From Apiospora phragmitis (lineage: Eukaryota > Ascomycota > Sordariomycetes > Amphisphaeriales > Apiosporaceae), in the NCBI GenBank assembly GCA_038363925.1, contig JAQQWL010000006.1, positions 1,468,501-1,532,500 of the forward strand: a stretch of DNA of 64,000 nucleotides, written 5' to 3'. A model generated the notes under the pieces. That model saw only the letters and a list, made by a program, of their open reading frames with translations. It did no database searches and had not been told where the DNA came from. The position numbers were made by a program, and so were the translations under genes. Every line of letters begins with the position of its first letter. The first letter of the stretch is position 1. Positions 53,208 to 64,000 of the stretch are shown here, piece after piece.

Positions 53208-54394
53208 GCTAGCTGGTCGACCACTCCCATCGATTATTTAATTGCGACTACCTATTTAATCACGTTTTGGACGCGGGTCACTACTGCACTTATCTTTGTC
53301 CTACCGCCGTAGGTTTGGCACTACCAACCTTGGAGAATACCGCATATCTTGATAGCCCCGAGAATAAGGCTTTTGGACATTTCCAACTTCAACATTCATG
53401 CTCCTTGGGCCACCCCGGTCTGTTGGGCTTCCACGCATGGCTGTCTTCCATACGCAACCTATAAACATGGCATGTCCTTTTGTGCTCGCTGTTCACAGCT
53501 GCCCCCCTCTCTGTGCTTGCTGGCACCAATAGCTTAGTCTCCGTTACATTGGCATTATCCATTTCCCGACTTGGAGGACCACACTGTATCGGCGTTTGGT
53601 GGAGTTATTGCTTTACATTTGCTATTTATGCTACGACAAAGCTTGCTCCTAGGGGAAGAAGTGTGCATAATGGGTGACGGTAGAAGTACCGAGGCACTTT
53701 TTTGTAGTAGCATGCGAGTGCTTAGGATTATTTTCCCAGCTTTTGGGAGCTGTTGGGACCATTTCCAGGGTCCGTAGCGGAGAGCGTGGGAGCGGGAGAG
53801 TAAGAGTGAGACGTCGGTCGGTCGGTCGGTGGTGGTGGAGAGGAGAGGGGTATGTATGTACGCAGTGGCCAGCGAGTTGTCCGATAGCTGCCAGCCCAGC
53901 GACGTAGGAATTCCTAAAGTACTTGCCTCCAACGCCCCTATTTTCGGAAAATAGTGATCTCACCTTGCTCCGTGAAGCTGTTTGCTTTGCTTAGTCGTGC
54001 AAGCTATTGTTTTGTTCGCTGTCTTCACTCACATCAGACGATCATAAGTAGTCTCCCTAGCCCTGGTTGGGACTTAGGATGGGATACGGGTCTATTAAGA
54101 ACTAATGCTACTTGGTTGTTCGTTGTGCCTTATGGGGCAAATAAGTTTCAGCTTTTGCTTTGGTTTTTCTGTGGTTTCCATCCAGTCCTTTCTCGCGTTT
54201 GCGTATGTGGTTTCTTTCTGTTTTCGCCTTTCCATCCCCTCTTCGTGGCATAGGAGCCATTATCATTTTGAGTTTCACACTCACACACACACACACCCTC
54301 TCTCTCGCCTCACCACCACAGCGAGTTCCACTCCCTCCTAGCCTGCTCGTGCTGGTGATGTTGCTGCATGAAGGCAGCGGCGGCGGCAGTCGAC
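53208..54394. other. Convergent 3' intergenic region with simple repeats
   Basis: This stretch lies between the convergent Btz gene (+) and the small Ser/Ala-rich gene (-). It contains GGTC repeats near 53814-53830 and a CA microsatellite near 54282-54296. No gene is supported. Confidence 0.55.
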
Positions 54395-54874
54395 CTACTG
54401 CCGGGGAGGAGGAGGGGGCGACGACGGCGCCTTCTGGGCCTCGAGGCGCGCGGCCAGGTCCACAAAGGCCCGGTACTTGTCCGCGGAGCGGCGGGCGTAG
54501 TCGTCGTCGTGGTAGTGGCGGCCCGAGAGCATCTCGCACAGGGCGTGGTGCTCGGGGGATTCGAGGATGCGGGCCGTGATCTCGTCGGCGGTCAGGCGGT
54601 TGTTGTGCTGATGGGCTGCTGCTGCTGCTGCTACGGAGATGGAAAAGGAGGAGGAGGAGGTTCTGCCGCTGGGCATGAGGAGGGGAGGTGCTGCTGGTGT
54701 GGCTGTTGCTCTGCTGGTGGTGGACGCGGCGGGCGTGGGGGCGCTCGAGCCGTCGGATGAGGACGAGGACGACATGGCGGAGGTTCTCCGTGTCATGGCC
54801 GGTGCTATGTCCGCGTTGCTTTTCCCGTCACGGGCGACGTAGGAAAAGAAGTCGTAAAGGTCGGATTGGCTCAT
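54395..54874 (-). CDS. Small Ser/Ala-rich fungal protein of unknown function
   Basis: Intronless frame of 159 aa with ATG at 54874. The N-terminal ~95 residues are low-complexity Ser/Thr/Ala/Pro with a short ordered start (MSQSDLYDFFSYVARDGKSN). The C-terminal third looks folded: LTADEITARILESPEHHALC, EMLSGRHYHDDDYARRSADK and YRAFVDLAARLEAQK suggest a helical domain with several His. It ends in a poly-Pro tail. The strong third-position GC and the ordered C-terminal block favour a real gene. I do not recognise the family. The antisense frame reads as Ala/Arg/Gly-rich noise. Confidence 0.6.
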   Translation of the reverse strand: MSQSDLYDFFSYVARDGKSNADIAPAMTRRTSAMSSSSSSDGSSAPTPAASTTSRATATPAAPPLLMPSGRTSSSSFSISVAAAAAAHQHNNRLTADEITARILESPEHHALCEMLSGRHYHDDDYARRSADKYRAFVDLAARLEAQKAPSSPPPPPRQ

Positions 54875-57800
54875 GGTAAGTGTAGTGTAAGGAGATGTGC
54901 GGCGGAACTAGGCCGAGAACACAAGAAGCTTCTTTCTTTCTGGGCTGGAATGGGAGGGGGATGGAAGAGATGTGTCGGTTCCGGGGGTCCAGAGGCTTTA
55001 TACATACCTTAGGTAAGTAAGTACGTATTCGATTGGCTTTACACATACAAAGCCAAAGCATGCCATGGCAACTTCTTACTTCCATACCTACCTTCTCCAA
55101 GTGCGTGGCGGCGGGTGAAACTAACTAGCAAACACACTCATTGGGCGGGTATCTAGATCTCGGAGGAGGGTAAGCAATCTGGGAAAGGGGGAGAGGCGGG
55201 TATGCAAATTGGAGAATGGGGGGGGGGAGGCCCGCGTGAGAAGCAAGCAAGATTTGGGGAACGAGCCAGTGAGATTTGGCCGTGTTTACTCCTTCTGAAG
55301 TCGTCTTATTTTTTTTTTTACCCCTGAGGTTAGACAACAACACACACGAACGGTAGTCCAGCCATTCCCGTAAATGCCGCAATGCAGGAGTACGTGTGGT
55401 ATAGGCGAATTTGGAGACGTGATGAAACATAGACTGCATCTGTCTCCCCTGTTGGGGGGTGGCTACTTACACCTACTAGAGGGGATCGAGCTTATTCCCA
55501 TGACTACGCATGGTTGCTTGTCCTCTGTGGAAACGAGTGGCAGCAGACTTATTAGATTTGGGGCCACAGTCAGGTAAGCCCATGACAGGTCCGGTCGAGG
55601 AACCAATTCCTATCTACCTGTAGTAGGAGAGACCGTGACAAGGACTTGTGGGTGGTAGTAATAGCTCAGGCCGGAAACCCAGGATACGGAAGGCCTGATT
55701 GGGGGGCCACGAACACACATACCTACATCTACATTAGGTACACCCACAGCCTAAAATGCTTGTCTCCAAGCCTCTTGATTTCTGGACGGTGTCCTAGAGA
55801 ACCTTATTCTAGGGCCATCTTGCGGCTCCTCGTGACGGTTACTCGGTCCCAGCCAGTCCGGTAACGCGTGGCCGTGGTCCAAGGAGCTCCGAGTACGAAT
55901 TCAGTAGGCCAGATTGTACTTGCTTTTCGCCTTGTCCAGAACGAAGAGCAGCACTTGGTCGAACCCACAGAGGATGCCCAGGGGCTCACAAATGAGCGGT
56001 AAACAAACCACATGGCAGCAGCAGACAGGTCGGGGAGGCCTCATGGCTCAAGGTCCGTACGTTAGATAGCTTCATGCACGGAAGACCATCGAACAAAAGG
56101 CTACTTAGTTAGATGGCCGTCCGCACGTCTGCACGTCAGATTAGTCGGAGTGCCGATCCTCTCTCTCCCTTGGGCCGTTCTTGTATTGTGTAACGGTGTA
56201 CTCGTAGTAGTTGCTGCCGGTTTACTTCCGAACCGCTCTGTCCGGGTGTCTGTGGTACTGGTCCCCCTTGTTGGAGAAAGAGACAAGCTGGGAGGTTAAG
56301 AGTCGGAGTCGGTAAAAGGGGGTGTAGTGTGTGTTATGGTGCGGTGGGGAAGGAGTTCTGGCCAAGTTTCCTGTTTAGGCAATCCGCGAGGGGCTTGCTG
56401 GCGTCTGTATGGCTGCTGAAACCCAACACGACCACCTGAAGGCGAGATTGGAGCTAATAATAAAACCAAATTCGAGAGAAAAATGACATTAACAAGTCAT
56501 TCATTAGCTGCTCCAGGAGCTACAGCGCCGGGATTGGCAGTCCAGGAAGCTGTGCCGCACCGCCGGCATGTTGATCGCAGAAAAGTGCCGTATGGATTGG
56601 CAAGCAAGGAAACAAACAAACTGAGGGGTACGGCGGCGGTGTGGTACGAGAGGGGCAGGACGGGGAAATCACTTTCCCATGCCCATGCCCATGCTTGCTT
56701 CCATGCTTCCATCTAAAGCAAAGCTAGAGGCTACCACCAGACATCGTAGTCCATGTACGACCAACGAAATGAAGCACATGCGCCCCTAAGAGGTTGGTGC
56801 AAGGACATCGTAGCCTCCCGCTTTTGTCTACTAGGTCCAGGCCCGCTGACACGATCGGCAGTGCATTTTCCGCCTGTCACTTTGATAGCAAATCGACAAG
56901 CCCATCCATCACCCATATCAAAGCTCCGTGAGGCATTTTTCCAACCTCTGTTATCCTGATATCTTCCATCTTACTACAATCGCGCTCCGTTTTAAGCTTT
57001 TTCGAACCCTCTTGACTCCTGGAAGCCCGCAGATAATTCACACGACACCGCACCGCACGGGCTGCGAGTCCCTCCCATTGACGCCCGAAGCGACACAGAG
57101 AGGACGTGCAGGACGTACCTGTATCATTCGCGCTCACCTCAAGATCCTGACATCCGTCCGTCTCATGTAGCACGTAAAACCACTCAGGACTAACTAACAC
57201 CAGTGGCAGGAGAGGGAAGATCATCAGTGCATGTCATCTTTTGAACTACGTAGATAGGAGAAAAAGACGAGGGATTTATTTCTCCCCTCGTTCAACCCCT
57301 TTTCGGGAGCCAGGAAGAGGCCTGTTATGATACCTACCATATTAGCTAGTCGAATTATGCTGTTACACCTGACCTTGTGGCGCCCTTATTCGTATCCTAT
57401 ATAGGCCAATATTGCTCTCAAGGACCCATCGTGCATTTTCATGCTGGCCCTATTTCCCCCTTTATCTACCTACTCCGATGTCTCTTCTTCCATTTTACTA
57501 TTAAAATCATATAAACACACAATTGTAGAACTCCTCTATCTTTAGAATTTCCACGGATTCTTTGTACGAGGTGTGTGAATACCATCCAATCCTACCAGAA
57601 GAGAGGTCATCCCTGAGGAGGGGGCGTTGTCCATCTCGCCCATATACGGACCCCCCAAGAGCCTACGCGATAAAAAAGTCAAGTCAACACCGGAAATCAA
57701 GAAGCACGATGGCGGAAATCTGGCTCGGTCTCTGCCTCCTCCTCATGACGCCCCTGGGCATGTCCATCCAGCTCTTTCTGAAGCCTACCGACTCGTACAA

Positions 57801-58686
57801 ACGTTTCAAACGTTTCCATGCTTGATACGCGAACGAGCATACGCACATAGATACGGAGAGAGAGGGGAGGAGATGACAGCGACAATGTGATGGTTTTCCT
57901 GTCCAAAAGGACGAAGATTCTCGGATTATCTGACTTTGGCTTAACGGTATTTCACTCCACAATGTCAACGTCGATAGATGGAGAGAGAACGAGAGGCAGA
58001 GGGGAGTGTGCATACGGGCTGATGTATGTCCTGTCCTTCAACGCATTGACGCGTGGCCAGCCGAGACCCGCCAGCTTTCTCTTCAGCTCCCTTGCCCCTT
58101 TCATCATCGTGCCTCCAATCTCTTCGACGTTTGCTTTGCCTACTTCCCCGTGCTGGACACCAGCAGTGCCAATTGGCTGGCAATTGATAGCCCTAACACC
58201 GTATTTCTGTCTTGAAACGGGGGAGCGGTGGATGGAAGGACCTGCGATCGAAACTCGACTAGAGACTTACAATCAAATATGGTTTCCAGTGGCCTGGCTT
58301 GGACAGTTTGACGTGTTGGCTTGACCAAGTTAAGCGCGAGCGAGACTCTGCACAGATTCATTCATGTAATTGCCCACGATACTTCCGAATCTGAGGTGCT
58401 TTTCAGAGGGCTTAAATATTAATACGGCGAGGTTGTCTAAGGTTTGACAACAGCCTTACCATAAGATAGCTGGCTCGTAACCGGGACAAATAAATAAGCT
58501 GATAGTGGAATAGGTGATGTATCATAAGGTCTCGCGAAAATTCATCACATATTATACACCAAGTCGGGCAGGCAAAATATGGAATCAATAGGTCTCATTC
58601 TGTCTTAGGTAAGCTATAGTCACTGTTCCGTTTACCGTTCTTCCAGTCCATCCAGCTCATTCAGGCCGTAACCATATCGATACTGG
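54875..58686. other. 3.8-kb gene-free stretch
   Basis: No supported gene. TAGGTA-type motifs occur near 55005-55020 and 55730. Frames here are short. One 38-codon frame at 57709-57825 has a hydrophobic segment but no other support. Part of the left end is the promoter of the small gene at 54874. Confidence 0.5.
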
Positions 58687-60123
58687 TCACCTTCTCGCCG
58701 CCACCGACACCACTGCCACCAGTAGGGGGGTAAGGTTCTGCGTCTTCTCGATCTTGGGAACGACACCGAAGCGGGTGTTTCCTTGGTCCCAGATGGCGTA
58801 TACGCTCTTGAGGAAGACATCGCCAAGAATGTCAAAGGGCATGTCTCCTCGAGACTGGACTCCTCCATACCAGTTCTTATCATCAGCAGGAGCAAATGCA
58901 AGGTCCTCCTTCTGGATCACAAACGACTTGCCGCCGACGGCGATTTTGAGCTCGGGGAGGTCGTCGGCTGATGTGCTAAGTGGGAAGACGTAGCCTTGGT
59001 TCTGCTCGTCGTATGTGGCGCCCGGGATCTGGTCGTACAATGCCTTACAGGCTGCATCGGACATCAGAGCAAGGGTGGTGCCGGTATCAGCAATGGCCAG
59101 GTTTCCGGATTGCTCTGTTGACTGGCCGTTGATGGAGAAGCTTTCAGAAGGGAATTGCCAGAAGCCTTGGGAGTTGTCGATGGGCGTCCAGTAGATCTCT
59201 TGGCCCGATTGCTGGACTAGATTCTGGTCGATGAAACCGAAGGTATAGAAGGATTCCTTCTGCTGGTCGCGGTCGCTGTAGAAGGCGGAGGTAAAGAGTT
59301 CGGAACTCTTGGGGATGTCATTCTGAGCGATCATGTTCTCGACAGGCGTGGCAACAGGCTCAGAGTTACCGTGGTTGTCAGTGACGGTATTGATCTTGTC
59401 AAACGCCAAACCGAGAAGTCCATCACCAGTTCCTTGGGCAAACTGGGCCGACATCTGCTTGGCCAGCTCGACAACCTGGTTCTGGATCTTCAGGCCGCCG
59501 ATCACGACGTTGTCAGTGCCGCAGTCTCCGGAGGCGCTCGATCCATCGCCGTAGGAGATCTTCCAGGCTCGGTTAGGGAGCTTTTTGAAGGTGCTAGACT
59601 TCTTTGGATCGAAGGCGTTATGGCCCTTGGTACTGCCCTGTTCAGTGGGAAAGACCCAGAGATCGGACGATCCAGTGTCAAAGTCTAGCATCAACTTCTG
59701 GGGTGGTGCGCCGATTTCCACTGGACAGAGATACCTATTATTCAATGTTAGACAGTCCGTCAACCGGGGTAGTTGCAGTGAGGTAGCTGAAAGCAGGAAA
59801 GGGACTTACATGGAGTCGTTCTGCTGGTCGTCAGCAGTGACCTCGCCATGATTGCTATCACCGCCGGTCTGCTTGACAAGGACACGGTCCTGGCGGGCAC
59901 GGCCACCGACCAGAGCTCGCTTGAAGGAAGCAAGGCCATGTTGCTGGGTTCTCTTGACGTGGCGGTAGGGACCCTTCATGGTGGGCTCGAAACCGAATCG
60001 GTTGAGAAGGTAGACGTAGGACTTGGTGCCATGGCTCTGGTAATTGGGGTTGCGAACGACGCGGACCTTACTCAGCCCCATCGATTGAATCAGGTTCTTC
60101 TGAGAGGAGAAAATGGCATCCAT
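58687..60123 (-). CDS. Pepsin-family (A1) aspartic protease
   Basis: Two-lobed aspartic endopeptidase. Two exons, 60123-59810 and 59734-58687, joined by a 75-bp intron (GTAAGT..AATAG). As read it has 453 aa. Residues 1 to ~95 form a basic propeptide-like region (NRFGFEPTMKGPYRHVKR..). The first catalytic Asp is in FDTGSSDLWV and the flap Tyr in ISYGDGSS. The second Asp is in IADTGTTLALM. FDILGDVFLKSVYAIWD closes the second lobe. There is no clear signal peptide at the N-terminus (MDAIFSSQKNLIQSMG), unusual for secreted members. The last 16 residues (LTPLLVAVVSVAARR) may be an artefact: one more base in the G6 run at 58725-58730 gives a Gly-rich tail ending at 58661 instead. Confidence 0.9.
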
Positions 60124-63100
60124 GGTGACAGTGGGTGTTGGTGTGTGGGTTGTGAATACTGGTACAGAAAATATTGGTGTTGGTGTTGGGAGTAGATGGA
60201 AGATGGAAGAGGGAAGATCAGACTGAAAGAGGAGGGAAAGAGTTGAGCTTTATGCTCGTCCCCCTCAGGTATGTATTCCAAGAAAGGAGGCAAGAGCGTG
60301 GAGGTAACCAATCATGCGTCATTGGGGGACGGGCAGTCACGCTGCCTGCTCTTGGTTTTCCGTTTGACCCAAACCGAGAAGTAAAGGGAAAGCGTGTGAC
60401 GGTGCCTGCCCGCCCGGCTTCCATACATCATTGGTGCCTAGGTAGTGTTTGATATCAGCACGTACATGGTGAAACTGACCTTGCCGAGACAGTCAAGCTG
60501 AGCTCATGCGAAGGCAGGCACATTGACGTGCAGCACACATGAATTAGGCGTGCTGTATGGAATGCTGAAAACGGACCACGAGGTAATAGCTGCTTCAGAT
60601 TCGGAGGTTACTTGTTGCCTGAGCAAGGGCAGTGACAACAAAGCAAAAAGGGGTGCCTCAATCGACGTCATGTTACATGCTATCTATCTATTTGCTCCCA
60701 CCACGAACATCGCAAATGGACCTCTCTGGCAGTTGAGCTTGAGAGCGCGGGTAGATATCAGGGAAACACCCCGGACTTGGCGCTTCCCTGGGATCGTCTG
60801 TCAGGAGGGAGTGGGGGCCCTTGGGCCCTTGACTGCTTGAGGTATCTACCTGGTAGGATGATCTGTTATCTGGTCCACTGAGAGGGGGCCTTCCAGTCGG
60901 CATTGAAGGTGACCTTCCCGCATTGATATCAAGCAATGGGCATTACAGACATGATGCTAGGCATGGGTGGTGGAAATAGCAAACCCTGTTGAGTGACCCC
61001 GTCACACTAGAAAGCAGGGCTTGAATTGTCGTGCCTTGCCATATTGGTGTTGCTGTTTCGCGTGTTCCTGGCATGGGGCCCCTCAGGATTCACGCCGGGC
61101 TTGGATCGTTGATCACAGGTGGAACCTCAGTTGCCGAATCAGGGCGATGATATCCCCCACTACCTCATTTGAACCAAACGTGCCGTGCCAAGTCCACCAA
61201 TCCCGGGGAGCCGAAAGCTTGTTTCCATGAAAACGGCAGCCACACCTCTCTCTCCATGTATGCAGGTGCTCTCCACCTGGGCACTCTAGCTGGACACGAC
61301 AACATTGAACATACGTTGGAACTGTCTGGTGCATCGAACATTTGATTCATTCGCCCGGGGCCTTTCATTGGATGTAGATAGACCAGTCGGACAGAAACCT
61401 CCTCAAGCTCTCTCACCCTTTCCTGTAGTCGTCCTCCCCGAGAAATCTCGCTTCGCCAGTGCCATGAAGCGAAAGCATTAAACATGGTACTACAGGTGAC
61501 GACGCCTTCTCAAACATGGCCTGCCCGGTGTTTCCTGGTCAGTTGCATGTGAACTAGGTGACTGGTGTGATACGGCATCCTCCCAAGAATACGTGGGTAA
61601 TGTCAAGGAAATATCTCCAAAAACCGGGGGTTCCTCTATTTGATGCATTCGCCATATCATCAGCGGTGTTTCGTATTGCGTTTGTCCAATGGCAATGCTG
61701 AAAGTGTTTGGTGATGTAATCCCGTTGATGCGCTGACCGCTAGCAGTAGCTCGTGCTGTATGCAAGCCAAAAACGGCCTTCCATCAGCCCTACAAACTGA
61801 CCGTCTCCCCTACTTGTAGGATATATCAAAACTGGATATAGAACGTCACATTCATCTGTGAAATATCATGCCCGATCGCTTTAGAAACAGGCGTACAGGG
61901 AGTACAACTAGCACAAACATAAAGAAATTGGGCTTGCTTAAAGGGCTACTTCACGTTGTTTCAACACTGTTGCACCTTTCTCATGATCAGCCATCTTGAG
62001 AAATGCTGCAGTAGATCCTCTATGTGGCTATTAGCATCAAACAGGGAGGAAGCTCTTTTCAGACCTCGCATATTATGCCTTCCAACAACTTTTTCTATCC
62101 TGAGATATTTTCCAATGTCTTAGAAGTCAAACGATTCGCATCATCAGTCCCCTTATACTTGAAAAAAGGACCTCGCAGAGCTCGTCTTTTACATACACAC
62201 CTATAAACCTGGAGCAAGGATACTCCTCAAATGTTTTCGGTTTTGCTGGTCAGTCCGACTTAAACAGGAGTTCTCGGGCCCTGGAGCGGTTCCCTGAAGC
62301 ATCTGGTCTGATGGATGATATATCTTCAACCGAGTTCAGGAGTCTGCGCATGCCTTGCGCGTTCAGAGCGGGGCTCCACTGTAGTTATATCTGATCGATG
62401 GAATGCGGCCGCAGATCCAATACGTGCGAGGTTATTGTCTTGTGTGGTGATTAGTCGGTACTGATAGTATTGGAGACCTGATACCTTCGAACCTGATCTC
62501 TTAGACATCGCCGGCGCCTGGTTGTAAGTGGTTGAACTATAGGGTAGAAAGTCAAGTTGGGTGATTATGCAAACCGAGAAGATGTTGGACGCAAAATGAA
62601 TTAGAACTCCTTCAAACACTGTATATACCACTGGCACTTACTTGTTCTGCCGAGAGCTGATCCGGGCCTATTTGCTTGAGAAGCACGTCCTTCTATGAGG
62701 AAATTATTATTTGTCTGTGAGTGCACGTATCTGGATATTGGCTACTCAGCAACGGATATACTCAGAATTGTGTACACGTCTTTAGATTTCGCGAGGGGCC
62801 GTTGGCCGAATGTCAACGTAGCCCCCTATTAAACTCACCTTAGACAAGCAATCATCGAGCAATGCGGTCGTTGGAAGTCCACCAAGTTCAGTGCTTCGCC
62901 GAAGTGCCAAAGTAATTGACGACAATATGAAGTTTTCTTTTGGAACAAACAAAGTGAGATCTGGCTTGAAGTTGATCCACGATTTCCTTTAGGGAATAAT
63001 AAGATCAATATATACCTACTGGATGGAAGTTAGTAAGCTGCATGGCCAGCCCATGATAATACAATGGTGCTGGGATGAGGGAGGTTCGGGTATGTAAGTC

Positions 63101-64000
63101 AACACCAAACCCGGATATCCGTATACAGTTTCTAGTAGTACCATGTAGGTTTCATCGGGGCACATGTCAAATCCGACAGGGCAAATCCAACAATTTATTT
63201 GACAGGCACTTACGTGACCTATCCTAGCTCCGGCACGAACACATGGCCCGATCACTTTTGACATCTGGACACCCCAACCGTCCGTTCGCCATCAGAAGCA
63301 TGCTGTTAACCTGGCATTTCGCATCATGGTATGGAGGATTCTCATCTCCTGCGTTACTACCCGCTACAGCACCGGAACTTCCGGCCAGGCCCAGGAGAAC
63401 CGGTGATCTAGCTACGTTATGTGAAGTCACAGTCATAAGAGGCACATGATGATTTCAGTGGTGGATGGTATGTACTTTTACCTGATCTAGCACCCGACGC
63501 TAGCAAGTATGTGATGACCAATACTACTACCCAAGCTGTGGCTAGGACCTTGAGCCACTACATTATGGTCGCCAAACCCGGCGATGAGCTCAGCGAAAGA
63601 TATTCAGATTAGTCGAAGTCAGAAAGCATCTCCGACTTAGATGAAACATGAGCCAGCACGTCGGGAGGACGGGACGATATATACTTCAATTGGAAACAAA
63701 ACAAGCGCTGATGTTGGGTATTTGCAAGTTGATGGTTGATCATGATAGGCCCAAAGGGTGGATGGATCTGCCGGCAGGCCGGGGCGCCACATGATGCGAT
63801 GCGGGTTGCTGGGCCAGTCCACTCCAGAGCTTTTGTGGTTGGTGGACGTGGGTGGGGGGAGGATTTAGAGTTGGCAAGGATATGAGAGCATCACTGGGAC
63901 GCTCTTGGCCAGTCAACCACGTAACAAAGAAAGAAAAACATCCCACTCTGAAGCAACGCGCGTACCTGACAAGGCATGAGAGGTGAGCGAGGACTAATAT
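60124..64000. other. 3.9-kb region without recognised genes
   Basis: The first few hundred bases should be the promoter and leader of the aspartic protease gene. The rest contains only short frames on both strands with no domain, splice pattern or RNA gene that I can support. No transposon ends or long repeats are visible by eye. Confidence 0.5.

Noticed and set aside
57709..57825. 38-aa frame with a hydrophobic segment (WLGLCLLLMTPLGMSIQLFL)
   Set aside because: No upstream promoter signal, recognisable family or second exon; another frame over the same bases is equally open.

Overview
This window is nuclear DNA from a filamentous ascomycete (Pezizomycotina, most likely Sordariomycetes). 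Genes are spaced out and usually carry one to five short introns (mostly 48-160 bp) with GT..AG ends and a CTAAC-type branch site. The gene set includes a Zn2Cys6 transcription factor, a 6TM/FUSC (ArAE-like) transporter, an NBR1 with four ZZ fingers and a C2-domain phosphatidylserine decarboxylase. No rRNA, convincing tRNA, CRISPR array or intact transposon was seen by eye.

Layout. 2-9.4 kb: HAD sugar/polyol phosphatase and Psd2-type phosphatidylserine decarboxylase (+). 10-18.2 kb: a frameshifted short-chain dehydrogenase (-), a calpain-fold protein whose catalytic Cys is Ser (+), and a Zn2Cys6 regulator (-) that needs a 4-nt microexon. 18.5-22.2 kb: divergent DPB2 (-) and a small, probably mitochondrial, Gly-rich protein (+). 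24-33 kb: SNF1 kinase (+), indoleamine 2,3-dioxygenase-like enzyme (+) and transketolase (-). 35-46.2 kb: a small conserved-looking protein (-), the ArAE-like transporter (+), ERV41 (-) and NBR1 (-). 51-60 kb: a Barentsz/CASC3-type exon-junction protein (+), a Ser/Ala-rich small protein (-) and a pepsin-like aspartic protease (-). The stretches 46.2-51.1, 54.9-58.7 and 60.1-64.0 kb show no recognisable genes.

Most genes are unrelated housekeeping or signalling genes, and I see no biosynthetic cluster or operon-like unit. SNF1 (carbon signalling), transketolase (pentose phosphate), NBR1 (autophagy receptor) and ERV41 (COPII cargo) are simply neighbours.

The main caution is quality. At least seven otherwise well-conserved genes contain single-base frameshifts, and several sit in short C/G runs. 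In every case adding or removing one base gives a full-length protein whose exon phases agree. This looks more like indel error in the sequence than decay of essential genes. I give genomic spans for these genes as if intact. Biologically, the most interesting items are the Cys-to-Ser calpain-like protein with a duplicated N-terminal motif, the 4-nt microexon that supplies the first zinc-binding Cys of the transcription factor, and two identical 23-bp palindromes upstream of the dioxygenase gene.
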